DNA of 64,000 nucleotides from Roseibaca sp. Y0-43 (GCF_020667835.1 NZ_JAFMPR010000004.1:186001-250000), one strand, 5' to 3'; numbered from the stretch's first letter, positions 16,490 to 25,761 are shown. Numbers and translations are program-made. The notes: generated from the letters alone by a model not told the origin.

Positions 16490-17032
16490 GTGTCACAAGA
16501 CGCAAAACCGCTGCTGATAAAGCGCTATGCCAGTCGCAGGCTGTATAACACCGAAACCAGCGATTACGTGACGCTAGAGGACATCGCGGGCTTTATCCGC
16601 GACGGGCGCGAGGTGAAGATCGTCGATCTGAAATCGGGCGATGACCTGACGCGGCAATACCTGCTTCAGATCGTGGCCGAGCATGAAAGCCGGGGCGAAA
16701 GCGTACTGCCCATCGAAGTGCTGACCGATCTGGTGCGCAGCTACACGACGCAAGCGCAAAGCGTTGTGCCGCAGTTTTTGGCCATGTCGTTCGAAATGCT
16801 GCGCGAAGGTCAGTCCCAGATTGTCGAGAACATGGCCCGCGCCAACCCGATGGCCGCCATGCCGGGGTTCGAGGAAATGCAGCGCCAGCAGCAGGCTTTT
16901 ATGAAAACCATGATGGCCGGGTGGCCGGGTCTGAAAGAGAGCGACAGCAAACCCGCTTCGGGCGATGATCTGGACGACATCAAGAAGCAATTGTCCGAAT
17001 TGCAGGACAAGCTGTCGAAGCTGAACAAGTAA
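16490..17032 (+). CDS. phaR: Polyhydroxyalkanoate synthesis repressor PhaR
   Basis: PhaR binds phaP and phaR promoters and is released by binding to PHB granules. The 180-residue product carries the N-terminal PHB/PHA accumulation regulator DNA-binding domain (IKRYASRRLYNTETSDYVTL, residues about 10-29, then EDIAGFIRDG) and the following VKIVDLKSGDDLTRQYLLQI domain. The C-terminus is Met/Gln-rich with a short coiled coil (DDIKKQLSELQDKLSKL). The start is GTG 16490 with GGGAGGGGG upstream. It converges on the oxidase gene with a 3-base gap. Confidence 0.94.
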   Translation: MSQDAKPLLIKRYASRRLYNTETSDYVTLEDIAGFIRDGREVKIVDLKSGDDLTRQYLLQIVAEHESRGESVLPIEVLTDLVRSYTTQAQSVVPQFLAMSFEMLREGQSQIVENMARANPMAAMPGFEEMQRQQQAFMKTMMAGWPGLKESDSKPASGDDLDDIKKQLSELQDKLSKLNK

Positions 17033-17035
17033 GCC

Positions 17036-18331
17036 CTAGACGCCCAACCGGTCACGCAGCGAAAACCACGTCATGGCCAGCGCCAGAAGCGGGCTGCGCA
17101 GGGCGGAACCGCCGGGAAAACTGGGCAGGGGCAGCTTGCTCATCAGGTCGAACCGTTCACTTTGACCGGTTATCGTGTCGGCCATGATGCGCCCCGCCAG
17201 CGTGGCCAAGGCAACGCCATGGCCGGAATAGCCCGATGCGGACAGCATGTTTGCACCGATCCGCATGAAACAGGGCAGGCGGGTCATGGTAATCGCCAGC
17301 GTGCCGCCCCAAGCATACTCGATGCGGGTATCGGCAAGCTGCGGAAAGACCTGCAACATCGGTTTGCGCACCGTGCGGATCAGGTCGGGAAAGCGGTAGC
17401 CATAGCTTTCGCCCCCGCCGAACAGCAGGCGGTTGTCTTCGGACAGGCGGAAGTAATTGATGACGAATTTGCTATCGGCCACGGCATGGTTTCGGGTCAG
17501 AACCGTGTCTTCGGGCAAGGGTTCGGTCGCCACGATGAAATTGTTGATGGGCATCACCTTGGCCGCCACTTGCGGCACCAGCCGACCCAAATAGCCATTC
17601 GCGGCCAGGATGACATGATCGGCCTGCACATGCCCGGTCTGGGTGCGCACAACGGGTTTCGCGCCGTCCTCTATCGCGACGACCAGCGCATTTTCATGGA
17701 TGGTGGCCCCCGCCGCCAGCGCCGCGCGCGCCAAGCCCAAGGCAAAGCGCAACGGGTGCAGATGCCCCGCGCCATGGTCCAGCACACCGCCGCGATAGCC
17801 CGGTGCTTTCACCAGCGCCTGAATCTGCGTGCGGTCGAGCGGTTCCATATCGGTATAGCCGTAATCGCGCGCCAGTTTCTCGGCATAGGCGCGGGCATGG
17901 GGCAGGCCGCTGTCGTGCCAGTCGGCATGGATGACACCGGGCGCGATGGGGCAATCCATGCCGTGCCGCGCCACAAGATCATGCACCAGATCGCGCGCGT
18001 CCAGCCCGATCTGCCACAGGTGGCGCGCATCGTCGCGCCCGACCATGCGCTCGATCTCGTCCTGCTCTATGCGCTGGCCCGGTCCGATCTGCCCGCCATT
18101 GCGGCCCGATGCGCCAAAGCCGACCCGATGCGCCTCCAGCAGGCGCACCGAATAGCCACGCTCCGCCAGATGCAGCGCGGCAGACAGGCCTGTATAGCCG
18201 CCGCCGATGATGCAGACATCGGCCGTCACGGCCCCCTTTAGCGCGGGCTGAACGGGCAGGGGTGTGGCGGTCGCGGCATAGTAGCTGTCCGGGTAGTGCC
18301 CCGCGCGGTCATTGGCAAACAGCAGGTTCAT
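17036..18331 (-). CDS. FAD-dependent amine oxidoreductase, PuuB-like
   Basis: The 431-residue DAO-family flavoprotein is related to gamma-glutamylputrescine oxidase (PuuB), which oxidises a gamma-glutamylated amine to the aldehyde with release of H2O2. It has the N-terminal dinucleotide-binding motif CIIGGGYTGLSAALHLAE, the FGASGRNGGQIGPGQ segment typical of this group, and C-terminal SASGYSGHGVALATLAG. The ATG at 18331 overlaps the stop of the upstream GS-like gene (ATGA). It is the last gene of the operon, next to two GS-like ligases and an amidotransferase, which supports a Puu-type pathway. The true amine substrate is unknown. Confidence 0.85.
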   Translation of the reverse strand: MNLLFANDRAGHYPDSYYAATATPLPVQPALKGAVTADVCIIGGGYTGLSAALHLAERGYSVRLLEAHRVGFGASGRNGGQIGPGQRIEQDEIERMVGRDDARHLWQIGLDARDLVHDLVARHGMDCPIAPGVIHADWHDSGLPHARAYAEKLARDYGYTDMEPLDRTQIQALVKAPGYRGGVLDHGAGHLHPLRFALGLARAALAAGATIHENALVVAIEDGAKPVVRTQTGHVQADHVILAANGYLGRLVPQVAAKVMPINNFIVATEPLPEDTVLTRNHAVADSKFVINYFRLSEDNRLLFGGGESYGYRFPDLIRTVRKPMLQVFPQLADTRIEYAWGGTLAITMTRLPCFMRIGANMLSASGYSGHGVALATLAGRIMADTITGQSERFDLMSKLPLPSFPGGSALRSPLLALAMTWFSLRDRLGV

Positions 18332-19683
18332 ACGTTCAACAGCAGATGCTCGCGCTCCCACGGGCTAATGACCTGCAAGAACTCGTGGTATTCGTCGCGT
18401 TTCACGGCCGCATAGGTCTTGCAGAATTCCGGTCCCAGAATGTCGTGCAGCGCGGTGGCATCCTCGAACAGGGACACCGCGTCGCCAAGCGTGCGGGGCA
18501 GTTCGTCCTCGTCCATATAGGCGTTGGTGCGGCATTCCTCGCGCGGGCCCTGCTGTTCGATCAGCCCCAGATAGCCACAAGCCAGCGACGCCGCGATGCC
18601 CAGATAAGGGTTGCAATCCATGCCCGCCAAACGGTTTTCCACGCGCCGCGCTGCGGGCGACGAAATCGGCACGCGCAGCCCCGTGGTGCGGTTGTCATGG
18701 CCCCATTCCAGGTTGATCGGCGCCGCGAAATCCGGGACGTAGCGGCGATAGCTGTTCACATAGGGTGCAATCAGCGCCACGGCTGACGGCAAGTGCCGCT
18801 GCAAGCCGCCGATGAAATGCATGAAGGCGTCCGTGCTATCGCCTTCTTCGGTCGAGAACAGGTTCTGCCCGGTGCCCGTGTCCAGCACCGAATGGTGAAT
18901 ATGCATGGCGCTGCCCGGTTCACCCTCGATCGGTTTGGCCATGAAGGTGGCGAACATGTCATGGCGCAAGGCCGCTTCGCGGATCATGCGCTTGAAGTAA
19001 AAGACCTGATCGGCCAGCACCAAGGGGTCGCCATGGGCGAGGTTGATTTCCACCTGACCGGCCCCGCCTTCTTGCAGGATGCCGTCAATTTCCAGCCCCA
19101 TGGCTTCGGCGAAATCATAGATGTCGTCGATCACCTTGCCGTATTCATCCACGGCGGACATGGAATAGGCCTGCCGCGCCGCCGCGCGCCGACCCGTCCG
19201 GCCCATGGGGGGGATGATGGGCATGTTGGGGTCCAGATTGCGGGCGACGAAGAAGAACTCCATCTCTGGCGCGATGACGGGTTGCCAGCCTTTCGCCTGG
19301 TAAAGCTCCAGCACGCGGCGCAACACGTTGCGGGGCGCGGTCGGGATCGGTTTGCCGTTCGCATCCTCTGCATCGTGAATGATCTGCAAGGTCCAGTCGG
19401 CGGTCCATGGCGCCGCGGTCACGGTCGAGAAATCGGGCCGCATGATCATGTCGGGTTCCAAATCGGCCCCGTCGCGGAAATCTGCCCAACCGCCGGTGAT
19501 CGTCTGCAAAAAGATCGAGGTGGGCAGGTAGTATTTCGCCGTCTCGTCGAATTTGAATGCAGGCATGGCCTTGCCGCGCGCGACGCCGGCCATGTCCCCG
19601 ATGATACATTCCACCTCGTCCAGGCGGCGGCCTTCCAGATAGTCGCGCGCGGCTTGAGGGATTTGATCGCGCCAGCTTGTCAT
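18328..19683 (-). CDS. Glutamine synthetase family protein 1 (gamma-glutamyl-amine ligase type)
   Basis: The 451-residue protein belongs to the GS-like ligases such as PuuA, which couple glutamate to an amine using ATP. Catalytic-fold motifs are intact: VIAPEMEFFFV, EGGAGQVEINL, SAMHIHHSVLD, NLEWGHDNRTTGLRVP and RRVENRLAGMDCNPYL. The N-terminus (DYLEGRRLDEVECIIGDMAG) differs from biosynthetic GlnA and there is no adenylylation-site context. It is coupled through ATGA junctions to the amidotransferase upstream and the oxidase downstream. A role in amine catabolism rather than nitrogen assimilation is inferred from these neighbours. Confidence 0.88.
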   Translation of the reverse strand: MTSWRDQIPQAARDYLEGRRLDEVECIIGDMAGVARGKAMPAFKFDETAKYYLPTSIFLQTITGGWADFRDGADLEPDMIMRPDFSTVTAAPWTADWTLQIIHDAEDANGKPIPTAPRNVLRRVLELYQAKGWQPVIAPEMEFFFVARNLDPNMPIIPPMGRTGRRAAARQAYSMSAVDEYGKVIDDIYDFAEAMGLEIDGILQEGGAGQVEINLAHGDPLVLADQVFYFKRMIREAALRHDMFATFMAKPIEGEPGSAMHIHHSVLDTGTGQNLFSTEEGDSTDAFMHFIGGLQRHLPSAVALIAPYVNSYRRYVPDFAAPINLEWGHDNRTTGLRVPISSPAARRVENRLAGMDCNPYLGIAASLACGYLGLIEQQGPREECRTNAYMDEDELPRTLGDAVSLFEDATALHDILGPEFCKTYAAVKRDEYHEFLQVISPWEREHLLLNV

Positions 19684-20366
19684 GCCTGCACCTGTGCGTG
19701 TTCCTTGAAAAAAGCGGCAATGCGCGCGGCGATCACATCGCCCTGCGCACCGCCCAATTCGGTTTCGGCCCTGTCCAGCAGCGCGTCGGGGACAACCCCG
19801 CGCCCGCGATGGTCGATCAGCCCCTTGATGACCGCATCGGAATATTCCGGATGCGCCTGAACCGAAAAGCCATGACCGGGATAGAGCAGCGCGGCATGGG
19901 CGCAAAACGCGTTCCAGCCCACGGTCTGCGCGCCCTCGGGCGGGGTGATGACCTGATCCTGATGCCACGCGTTCAGCCGCAGCGGCCCGGTGTCGAAGCT
20001 GTAATCCTGCGCGCCCACGGCCCAGCCGCCTTGGTATTTCGCAACCGTGCCGCCAAGCGCCTGCGCCATGGCCTGATGCCCGAAGCACACGCCCACCACG
20101 GGCACATTCGCTGCGAAAGCGTCGCGGATGAACTGCTCCAGCCGCGCGATAAAGGGCAGATCGTCATAGACCCCGTGGCGCGAGCCGGTAATCAGCCAGC
20201 CATCGGCGTCATGCACGTTGCCGGGAAATTCCATCGCTTCGACATGCCAGCTTTGGAAGGTAAAGCCATTCCCGTCCAGCAATCGGATGAACATGGACGG
20301 GTATTGCCCCAGCTTCGCGCCAAGCACCTCGGGCGGACGCCCGCATTCTAGGATACCGATCTTCAT
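19680..20366 (-). CDS. Class I glutamine amidotransferase-like hydrolase
   Basis: The 228-residue class I GATase-fold protein has the nucleophile elbow VGVCFGHQAMAQALGG (Cys near residue 94) and the His/Glu pair in QAHPEYSD. The N-terminus MKIGILECGRPPEVL is typical of stand-alone GMP-synthase-type amidotransferases. In context it could hydrolyse the gamma-glutamyl bond at the end of the pathway, as PuuD does in E. coli, but PuuD is of a different subfamily. The start at 20366 was preferred to 20396 because it matches the family N-terminus. Its stop overlaps the following GS-like gene. Confidence 0.83.
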   Translation of the reverse strand: MKIGILECGRPPEVLGAKLGQYPSMFIRLLDGNGFTFQSWHVEAMEFPGNVHDADGWLITGSRHGVYDDLPFIARLEQFIRDAFAANVPVVGVCFGHQAMAQALGGTVAKYQGGWAVGAQDYSFDTGPLRLNAWHQDQVITPPEGAQTVGWNAFCAHAALLYPGHGFSVQAHPEYSDAVIKGLIDHRGRGVVPDALLDRAETELGGAQGDVIAARIAAFFKEHAQVQA

Positions 20367-20443
20367 GGTATGGGTCTTTCGGGGTTCTCTGCGCAAACGC
20401 TACAGCGCCCCAAGGGCACGCGCAAGGCCGCCGCACGCGTGGG

Positions 20444-21778
20444 CTACAGGCTGTCCAGGTAAAGGGTCGCCAGGTCTTGCGGGCTGAGCGCGGCAAGCTC
20501 TGCGATCTCTTGGCGCTTGGTGCGGGTGAAATTGTCGATCAGCCGGTCGGGAAAGATCCTTGGCATGAGGGTCGAGGTCGAAAAGCGGTCGACCGCCATT
20601 TCCCATGACTCCGGAATCTGCGGCAGGTCTTGCGCATAGGCATTGCCGACTAGGGGCGCGGGCGGGGCGATCTGGTCGGTCAGTCCCAGCTCCATCCCGC
20701 CAAGGATGGCGGCCAGTACCAGATAGGGGTTCGCATCGCCGCCGGGCACCCGATGCTCGAACCGCCGCGCGGCGTTTGGCCCGTTGGGCACCCGGATAGA
20801 GGCGGTGCGGTTTTCATAGGCCCAGCCAATCCCGGTGGGCGCATGTGCCCCCGGCACCAGCCGGTCATAGCTGCCCGCATGGGGCGCGAAGATCAGCGTG
20901 GCATCGGCCATCGTGGCCAGCACCCCGCCAATTGCGTGGCGCAAGGCGTCGGACCCCTGCGGGGTGCCATCGTCGAAGATGTTGCGCCCGTCGCGGTCCA
21001 AGAGCGAGGCATGGACATGCAGCCCGCTGCCCGACGCATCGGGGTAGGGCTTGGCCATGAAGCTGGCCGCGAACCCATGCGCCCGCGCCAGACGCCGGAC
21101 CAGCAGCTTGAACAACCAAGTGTCGTCAGCCATCCGCAACGCGTCGGTGCCGTGGTTCAGGTTGATCTCGAACTGTCCCGGCCCGGCTTCGGATGTGGCG
21201 GTGTCGGCGTCAATGCCCAAGGCCTCGCAGCCCTCATAGAGCGCATCGAAAAAGGCGTTGAACGCATCCATGACCTGCATCGACAGGGTTGCCGCCCCCC
21301 AGCCGCGCCGCCCGGTGCTGGGGCTGACGGGTGGCTGGAACGGGCCTTCGCTGTCGTCGATCAGGTAGAATTCCAGCTCTGTCGCGGTGACGGCGGTCAG
21401 GCCACGCGCCGCCAGCCGGTTGACGACAGCTTCCAGCGCATGACGGGCATCGCCGCCGAAGGGCGTGCCATCCTCGCGGTGCATGGCCATCGGCAGCATC
21501 GCCGCTTCCGGCCCGATCCACGGCATGGGCAGCAGCCCGCGCGCGGTGGGGCGCAGGAAACCATCGGCATCGCCGGTGTCGAACAGAAGCGGGCTGTCTT
21601 CGATGTCATTGCCGCGAATATCAAGGTTCAGCGCCGAGAGTGGCATCTTGGCTTGCCCCGCCATCAGCTTGGGCAAGGCTTGCGGCGACATGCGCTTGGC
21701 GCGTGCCACCCCGTTCAGGTCAGGAATGACGATGCGGATCTGGCGCAGCAATTCGGGATCGGGATGCGTGGCGGCCAT
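20444..21778 (-). CDS. Glutamine synthetase family protein 2
   Basis: A second, clearly divergent 444-residue GS-like ligase lies in the same operon. Motifs are complete: VTATELEFYLID, EAGPGQFEINLNHG, SGLHVHASLLDRDG, AYENRTASIRVPNG and RRFEHRVPGGDANPYL. Compared with the first copy it has a shorter N-terminus (RQIRIVIPDLNGVARAKRMS) and different substrate-pocket residues (HASLL for HHSVL), so the two likely act on different amines or form a mixed oligomer. It follows the permease gene by 3 bases and is separated from the amidotransferase by 77 bases. Confidence 0.87.
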   Translation of the reverse strand: MAATHPDPELLRQIRIVIPDLNGVARAKRMSPQALPKLMAGQAKMPLSALNLDIRGNDIEDSPLLFDTGDADGFLRPTARGLLPMPWIGPEAAMLPMAMHREDGTPFGGDARHALEAVVNRLAARGLTAVTATELEFYLIDDSEGPFQPPVSPSTGRRGWGAATLSMQVMDAFNAFFDALYEGCEALGIDADTATSEAGPGQFEINLNHGTDALRMADDTWLFKLLVRRLARAHGFAASFMAKPYPDASGSGLHVHASLLDRDGRNIFDDGTPQGSDALRHAIGGVLATMADATLIFAPHAGSYDRLVPGAHAPTGIGWAYENRTASIRVPNGPNAARRFEHRVPGGDANPYLVLAAILGGMELGLTDQIAPPAPLVGNAYAQDLPQIPESWEMAVDRFSTSTLMPRIFPDRLIDNFTRTKRQEIAELAALSPQDLATLYLDSL

Positions 21779-21781
21779 GGT

Positions 21782-22633
21782 CTACCGAATATATTGCGGG
21801 CGAAAGCGGAACCGCGCGCGCCGGGTTTGCGGCAAATGCCGGTTCAAGCGCCGCCCGACCAGCCCGTAGACCGCGACGATCACCAGCGTCAGGGCCACGA
21901 AATAGGCGGCCACCAGCGGATAGGCGACGAAGGGGTTGAAGGTCTGGTCCACGAAATAGCGCGCGTAATAGAACGCCTCGCCCACCTGCTGGCGCGCGGG
22001 GAAGGCCGACAGGAACACCAGCGTTGTGGAATGCGTCAGGAAAATCGCCTCATTCGTGTAGCTAGGCCATGCCAGCCGCAGCATGTTCGGAAAGATCACG
22101 CGCCGAAACTTGGTCCAGCCGCGCATCCCGTAGGCGTCGGCCGCTTCCAGATCGCCCTTGGGGATGGATTGCAACGCGCCGTGGAACAGCTCTGCCGAAT
22201 AGGCGGTGGTGTTCAGCACCAGCACGAACAACCCGCCCACCTGCGCCGTGGTCAGCGCCGAGGTGTCGACCGTCAGCGTGACAAAGCCCAAGGGAATGTC
22301 GATGCCGCTGCGCGGCAACAGCACGAAGGCCGCGTAGAAAAAGAAGAACTGGATGAACAGGGGCGAGCCACGGAAGACGAAGATGAACCCGCTCGCAGGG
22401 CGCGACAGCCACGGGTTCTGGCTGAACCGCGCCATGGCCACGGCCACCGACAGGCCAAAGCCGATGGCGATGGCAAGGCCCGCGAAATAGATGTTCCACA
22501 TCAGGCCCGACCCGATCAGGAAGACCTGATCGCAAAAGGTGATGTCCAGACCGCGCGGCAACAGCCGTTCGCCGAAATCGCGGCCCAAGGCGCGGAAGGC
22601 GTATGCCTCGAAGCTTTCCCAGCAGGTTCTCAT
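21782..22633 (-). CDS. Polar amino acid-type ABC transporter permease (second subunit)
   Basis: The 283-residue multi-pass inner-membrane protein is of the His/Glu/Gln/Arg/opine permease family (HisM/ArtM-like). It has the family motif NTTAYSAELFHGALQSIPKGDLEAA followed by YGM, which includes the EAA loop that contacts the ATPase. ATGA overlap couples it to the first permease. Together with the substrate-binding protein and ATPase it would import the substrate of the downstream GS/oxidase enzymes. Confidence 0.9.
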   Translation of the reverse strand: MRTCWESFEAYAFRALGRDFGERLLPRGLDITFCDQVFLIGSGLMWNIYFAGLAIAIGFGLSVAVAMARFSQNPWLSRPASGFIFVFRGSPLFIQFFFFYAAFVLLPRSGIDIPLGFVTLTVDTSALTTAQVGGLFVLVLNTTAYSAELFHGALQSIPKGDLEAADAYGMRGWTKFRRVIFPNMLRLAWPSYTNEAIFLTHSTTLVFLSAFPARQQVGEAFYYARYFVDQTFNPFVAYPLVAAYFVALTLVIVAVYGLVGRRLNRHLPQTRRARFRFRPQYIR

Positions 22634-23511
22634 GCGGCGGCCTTTCGCATCCGCTCACCCGCGGCGGTGGCTTGGCCATGCGACAGGCGACGACCCAGCC
22701 ACGCGAAAACACGTTCGCTGATCCATGTCAGGAACAGGTAGAAGATCAGCAGCGCCAGAAAATACCACATGCGCCAGTCAGGGTGGGGGTAGGAAAACAG
22801 CGAGGTTTTCTGCCCGCCCAGTTCCCGCGCCCAATAAACGATGTCTTGCAGCCCCAGAAGGAACAGAAGCGGCGTGGCCTTTATCAGGATTTGCCAGATA
22901 TTCGACAGGCCCGGCAGTGCGTAAACCCACATTTGCGGTAGCACAACGCGGCGAAAGGCTTGCGCGCGTGTCATACCATAGGCTTCGGCGGTTTCCACCT
23001 GCGCGCGGGGCACGGCCTGCATGGCCCCGTGCAACGTGTTGGCCACGAAAGCGCCGAAGACCAGCGCGAAGGCCAGCACCGCCATGCCGAAAGCATAAGC
23101 CGTATACAGCCATTGGGGCGAGCCGTTGGGCGGCACTTTCGCCTCTGGGCAGACAAGGAAATCGGTGCCTTGGCGGATCGGCTCTGTCCAGTCGGGGCAG
23201 CGGACCTGGTGCAGCATCCATTCAATGCCTTGGCCAAGCGCGATGGGCACGAACAGGAAGAACACGATATCGGGCACGCCGCGCACGATGTTCACATAGA
23301 CCTTGCCGACCGCGACCAGCGGCAGAAAGCGCGCGCGCAGCGCCAATGCCCCAAGCATCCCCATGCCAAGCGCTGCCGGTGCGGTGACGGCCAGCAGGAC
23401 CAGCACCAACAGGAACGCCCCGTAAAAGTTCAGATGGGTCGCCGATGTCAGGTAACAGGCGAACCAGTCGAAACCTTCAAGGACAGAGGGGTCAGAGCAA
23501 AAGCTGAACAT
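22630..23511 (-). CDS. Polar amino acid-type ABC transporter permease (first subunit)
   Basis: The 293-residue permease is HisQ/ArtQ-like, with the EAA-loop region NTLHGAMQAVPRAQVETAEA and YGMTRAQAFRRVVLP. The N-terminal part (about 100 residues) and a loop with CPDWTEPIRQGTDFLVCPE are longer than in HisQ; the paired cysteines in that predicted periplasmic loop could form a disulfide. It starts 48 bases after the substrate-binding protein gene. Confidence 0.9.
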   Translation of the reverse strand: MFSFCSDPSVLEGFDWFACYLTSATHLNFYGAFLLVLVLLAVTAPAALGMGMLGALALRARFLPLVAVGKVYVNIVRGVPDIVFFLFVPIALGQGIEWMLHQVRCPDWTEPIRQGTDFLVCPEAKVPPNGSPQWLYTAYAFGMAVLAFALVFGAFVANTLHGAMQAVPRAQVETAEAYGMTRAQAFRRVVLPQMWVYALPGLSNIWQILIKATPLLFLLGLQDIVYWARELGGQKTSLFSYPHPDWRMWYFLALLIFYLFLTWISERVFAWLGRRLSHGQATAAGERMRKAAA

Positions 23512-23559
23512 GCGCGCGGGCGAGGGGGCAGGGCCAAGCGCTGGCCCCGCCCGTTTGCC

Positions 23560-24297
23560 TTACTCGAACAGCGGCTGGTCTTCGCCGAACCACTTGGTAA
23601 TCATGGCATTCAACGAGCCGTCGGCCTTCATCTCGGTAATCACGCCGTCGAAGGTCGCGCGCAGTTCGTCGTCGCTTTGGCGGGTGCCGACACCGATCCC
23701 GTCGCCCAGCAGCACGTCATCGCCAAGGAAAACAAGCTCACCCGCCGAGTCGGTGACATAGGGGTCAAGAAAGGCCTTGTCGGCCAGAACCGCATCCACT
23801 TCGCCATTGCGCAGGGCAGCGATGGTTTCATCCGGCGTCGGGAATTCCAGCAGGTCTGCGTCCGACTCGGCGATATAGCCCGCCTGAATGGTGCCCGACT
23901 GCGCCGCCACGACGCCCGACATGGTCACGCTCGCATCGGTGCCTGCCAACGCGATGAAGGCCGAGGGTTCGGGTTGCAGGTAGTTCTGGCTGAACGAGAT
24001 GACTTCCTTGCGGGCGTCGGTAATGCTCATGCCGGCCATAATGGTGTCATAGTTGCCGGACACCAGATTGGGGATGATCGTGTCCCAATCGTTAATGACC
24101 CATTCGCAGGTCAGACCGGCGCGGGCACAGATTTCGTCGCCCAGTTCGCGCTCGAACCCGTCCAGCTCGCCCGTGGCATCGTTGATGAAGTTATACGGAG
24201 GGTAAGCCCCTTCCGACCCCATGCGCACCACGTCTTGCGCCAGTGCGGCGCTTGCGCCAAAGGCCGCCAGCGACAGGCCAAGGATCAGTTTTTTCAT
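23560..24297 (-). CDS. Periplasmic substrate-binding protein of ABC transporter
   Basis: The 245-residue SBP_bac_3 family protein has a Sec signal (MKKLILGLSLAAFGASAALA) and the class's first lobe GSEGAYPPYNFINDATGELD with FERELGDEICARAGL, then IPNLVSGNYDTIMAGMSIT, where Arg in TDARKEVISFS would contact an alpha-carboxylate. The ligand therefore probably carries an amino acid-like carboxylate. ATG 24297 has GGAG at a good distance; ATG 24303 is an alternative. It lies between the ATPase gene (25-base gap) and the permeases. Confidence 0.92.
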   Translation of the reverse strand: MKKLILGLSLAAFGASAALAQDVVRMGSEGAYPPYNFINDATGELDGFERELGDEICARAGLTCEWVINDWDTIIPNLVSGNYDTIMAGMSITDARKEVISFSQNYLQPEPSAFIALAGTDASVTMSGVVAAQSGTIQAGYIAESDADLLEFPTPDETIAALRNGEVDAVLADKAFLDPYVTDSAGELVFLGDDVLLGDGIGVGTRQSDDELRATFDGVITEMKADGSLNAMITKWFGEDQPLFE

Positions 24298-24322
24298 TGT
24301 CATTCTCCCGGTTGGTTTTTGG

Positions 24323-25096
24323 TTAGTTGGGTTGGCTATGGCTGAGGAATTGCTTCAGCCGCTCGGATTGCGGATTGCCGAACAGGGTGTCGGGTGGACC
24401 CTCTTCCTCTATGCGGCCATCGTGCAGGAAAACCACATGGCTGGACACATCGGCGGCCATGCGCATGTCATGGGTCACGATCAACATGGTGCGCCCTTCC
24501 TGCGCCAGCGCCTTGATGACGCGCACCACTTCCTGCTCAAGCTCGGGGTCCAGCGCAGAGGTCGGTTCGTCGAACAACAGCGCGCGTGGCTCCATACACA
24601 AGGCGCGCGCGATGGCGGCGCGCTGTTGCTGCCCGCCCGACATCTGCGCGGGGTAGACATCGGCCTTGTCGCCGATGCCCACCTTGTCCAGCAGCGCGCG
24701 GGCGCGGGGTTCCACCGTTGCGGTGTCCTGTTTCAAGACATGCACCGGCGCTTCCATCACGTTTTGCAACACGCTCAGATGCGACCAAAGGTTGAAGCTT
24801 TGAAACACCATCGACAGGTTGGTGCGAATGCGCGTGACCTGCGCGCGGTCGGCGGGTTGGCGCGATGCACCCGTGCCGCGCCAGCGCACGGGTTCGCCCT
24901 CGAACAAGATCTCGCCTTGCTGGCTGTCTTCCAGTAGGTTGCAGCAGCGCAAAAGCGTGGATTTGCCCGACCCCGACGACCCGATCAGCGAAATCACGTC
25001 GCCTTTATGCGCCGCAAGGCTGACGCCTTTCAGCACTTCAAGCGGCCCATAGGCCTTGTGAAGCTCGCGGATCTCGATAACGGGCGTGTCGGGCAT
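24323..25096 (-). CDS. Polar amino acid-type ABC transporter ATP-binding protein
   Basis: The 257-residue ATPase (HisP/GlnQ-like) has Walker A GSSGSGKSTLL, Q-loop MVFQSFNLWSHLSV, signature MSGGQQQRAAIARAL, Walker B ALLFDEPTSALD and switch-His TMLIVTHDM. It is the first gene of the minus-strand operon. I chose ATG 25096 because VIEIRELHKAYG is the normal N-terminus; longer versions reach 25153. The operon promoter should lie in 25097-25203. Confidence 0.93.
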   Translation of the reverse strand: MPDTPVIEIRELHKAYGPLEVLKGVSLAAHKGDVISLIGSSGSGKSTLLRCCNLLEDSQQGEILFEGEPVRWRGTGASRQPADRAQVTRIRTNLSMVFQSFNLWSHLSVLQNVMEAPVHVLKQDTATVEPRARALLDKVGIGDKADVYPAQMSGGQQQRAAIARALCMEPRALLFDEPTSALDPELEQEVVRVIKALAQEGRTMLIVTHDMRMAADVSSHVVFLHDGRIEEEGPPDTLFGNPQSERLKQFLSHSQPN

Positions 25097-25203
25097 GTGA
25101 CCTTGCTGGCGTAACCTTTGGGCCATTTCTGCCCAAAAACAGGGCAATGGCAAGGGTGCTCACGCCTCGTGCCCCTTGGTGACGCTGCGTCGCGCCGCCG
25201 TGC

Positions 25204-25629
25204 CTAGTTGTTGCGCAACCCTGGCCAGTTCGCATCGGCCCGCGCGATGAAGCCCGGAATGTCTCGCTCCCAGCGGCGTTGAATGCGGCGATTTGCGTTC
25301 AGGTAAAGCTTGCCATCGACGATGACCCAAGCCTCGGGGTCGACTGGGGCCAGGTAGCCCTCGGCCACGGCCCATGCACAATTGCCCCCATATTGCGGGG
25401 CGTAGGCAGCGGGGTCGGCGGCAAAGGCATCGCGGTTGGCCGCCGATGCGAAATGCCAGCGCTGCCCGTTCCAATCAAGGCTATAGGACGCATCACCGCG
25501 GCGCGGCGCACCTTCCGTGAAATAGGCCACCGGGTCATAGCCGTCGAGCGCGGGCGCGGCTTGCGCCAGAAGCGGCGTCGCAGGCAGGGCCAGCAGCGTG
25601 GCGACCAGTAGGGCGCGGCGAGAGATCAT
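25204..25629 (-). CDS. Secreted YHS-domain protein
   Basis: The 141-residue protein has a Tat-like or Sec signal (SRRALLVATLLALPATPLLA) and one YHS domain: LDGYDPVAYFTEG, WNGQRWHFASAANRDAFAADP, then YGGNCAWAVAEG. In this family the Cys position of that last motif is sometimes selenocysteine; here it is an ordinary TGC codon. YHS proteins are thought to bind metal, often copper or heavy metals; the function here is unknown. The start is set by GGAG seven bases before ATG 25629. Confidence 0.82.
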   Translation of the reverse strand: MISRRALLVATLLALPATPLLAQAAPALDGYDPVAYFTEGAPRRGDASYSLDWNGQRWHFASAANRDAFAADPAAYAPQYGGNCAWAVAEGYLAPVDPEAWVIVDGKLYLNANRRIQRRWERDIPGFIARADANWPGLRNN

Positions 25630-25761
25630 GGCATCCTCCATCGTGACTGCTTCACCCTACGCAGCACGCGCCCAAATCGTAACATCACCCTTGTGTGAAT
25701 GGCTTGCGACAGCGCCGCGCGGGCTGTAGGTGTCTGGCCAAACAGATCAGGAGCAAGCTTC

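Noticed and set aside
20753-22741. 662-codon plus-strand open frame over the second GS-like gene and a permease
   Set aside because: It is a shadow of two clear minus-strand genes and has no recognisable domain.
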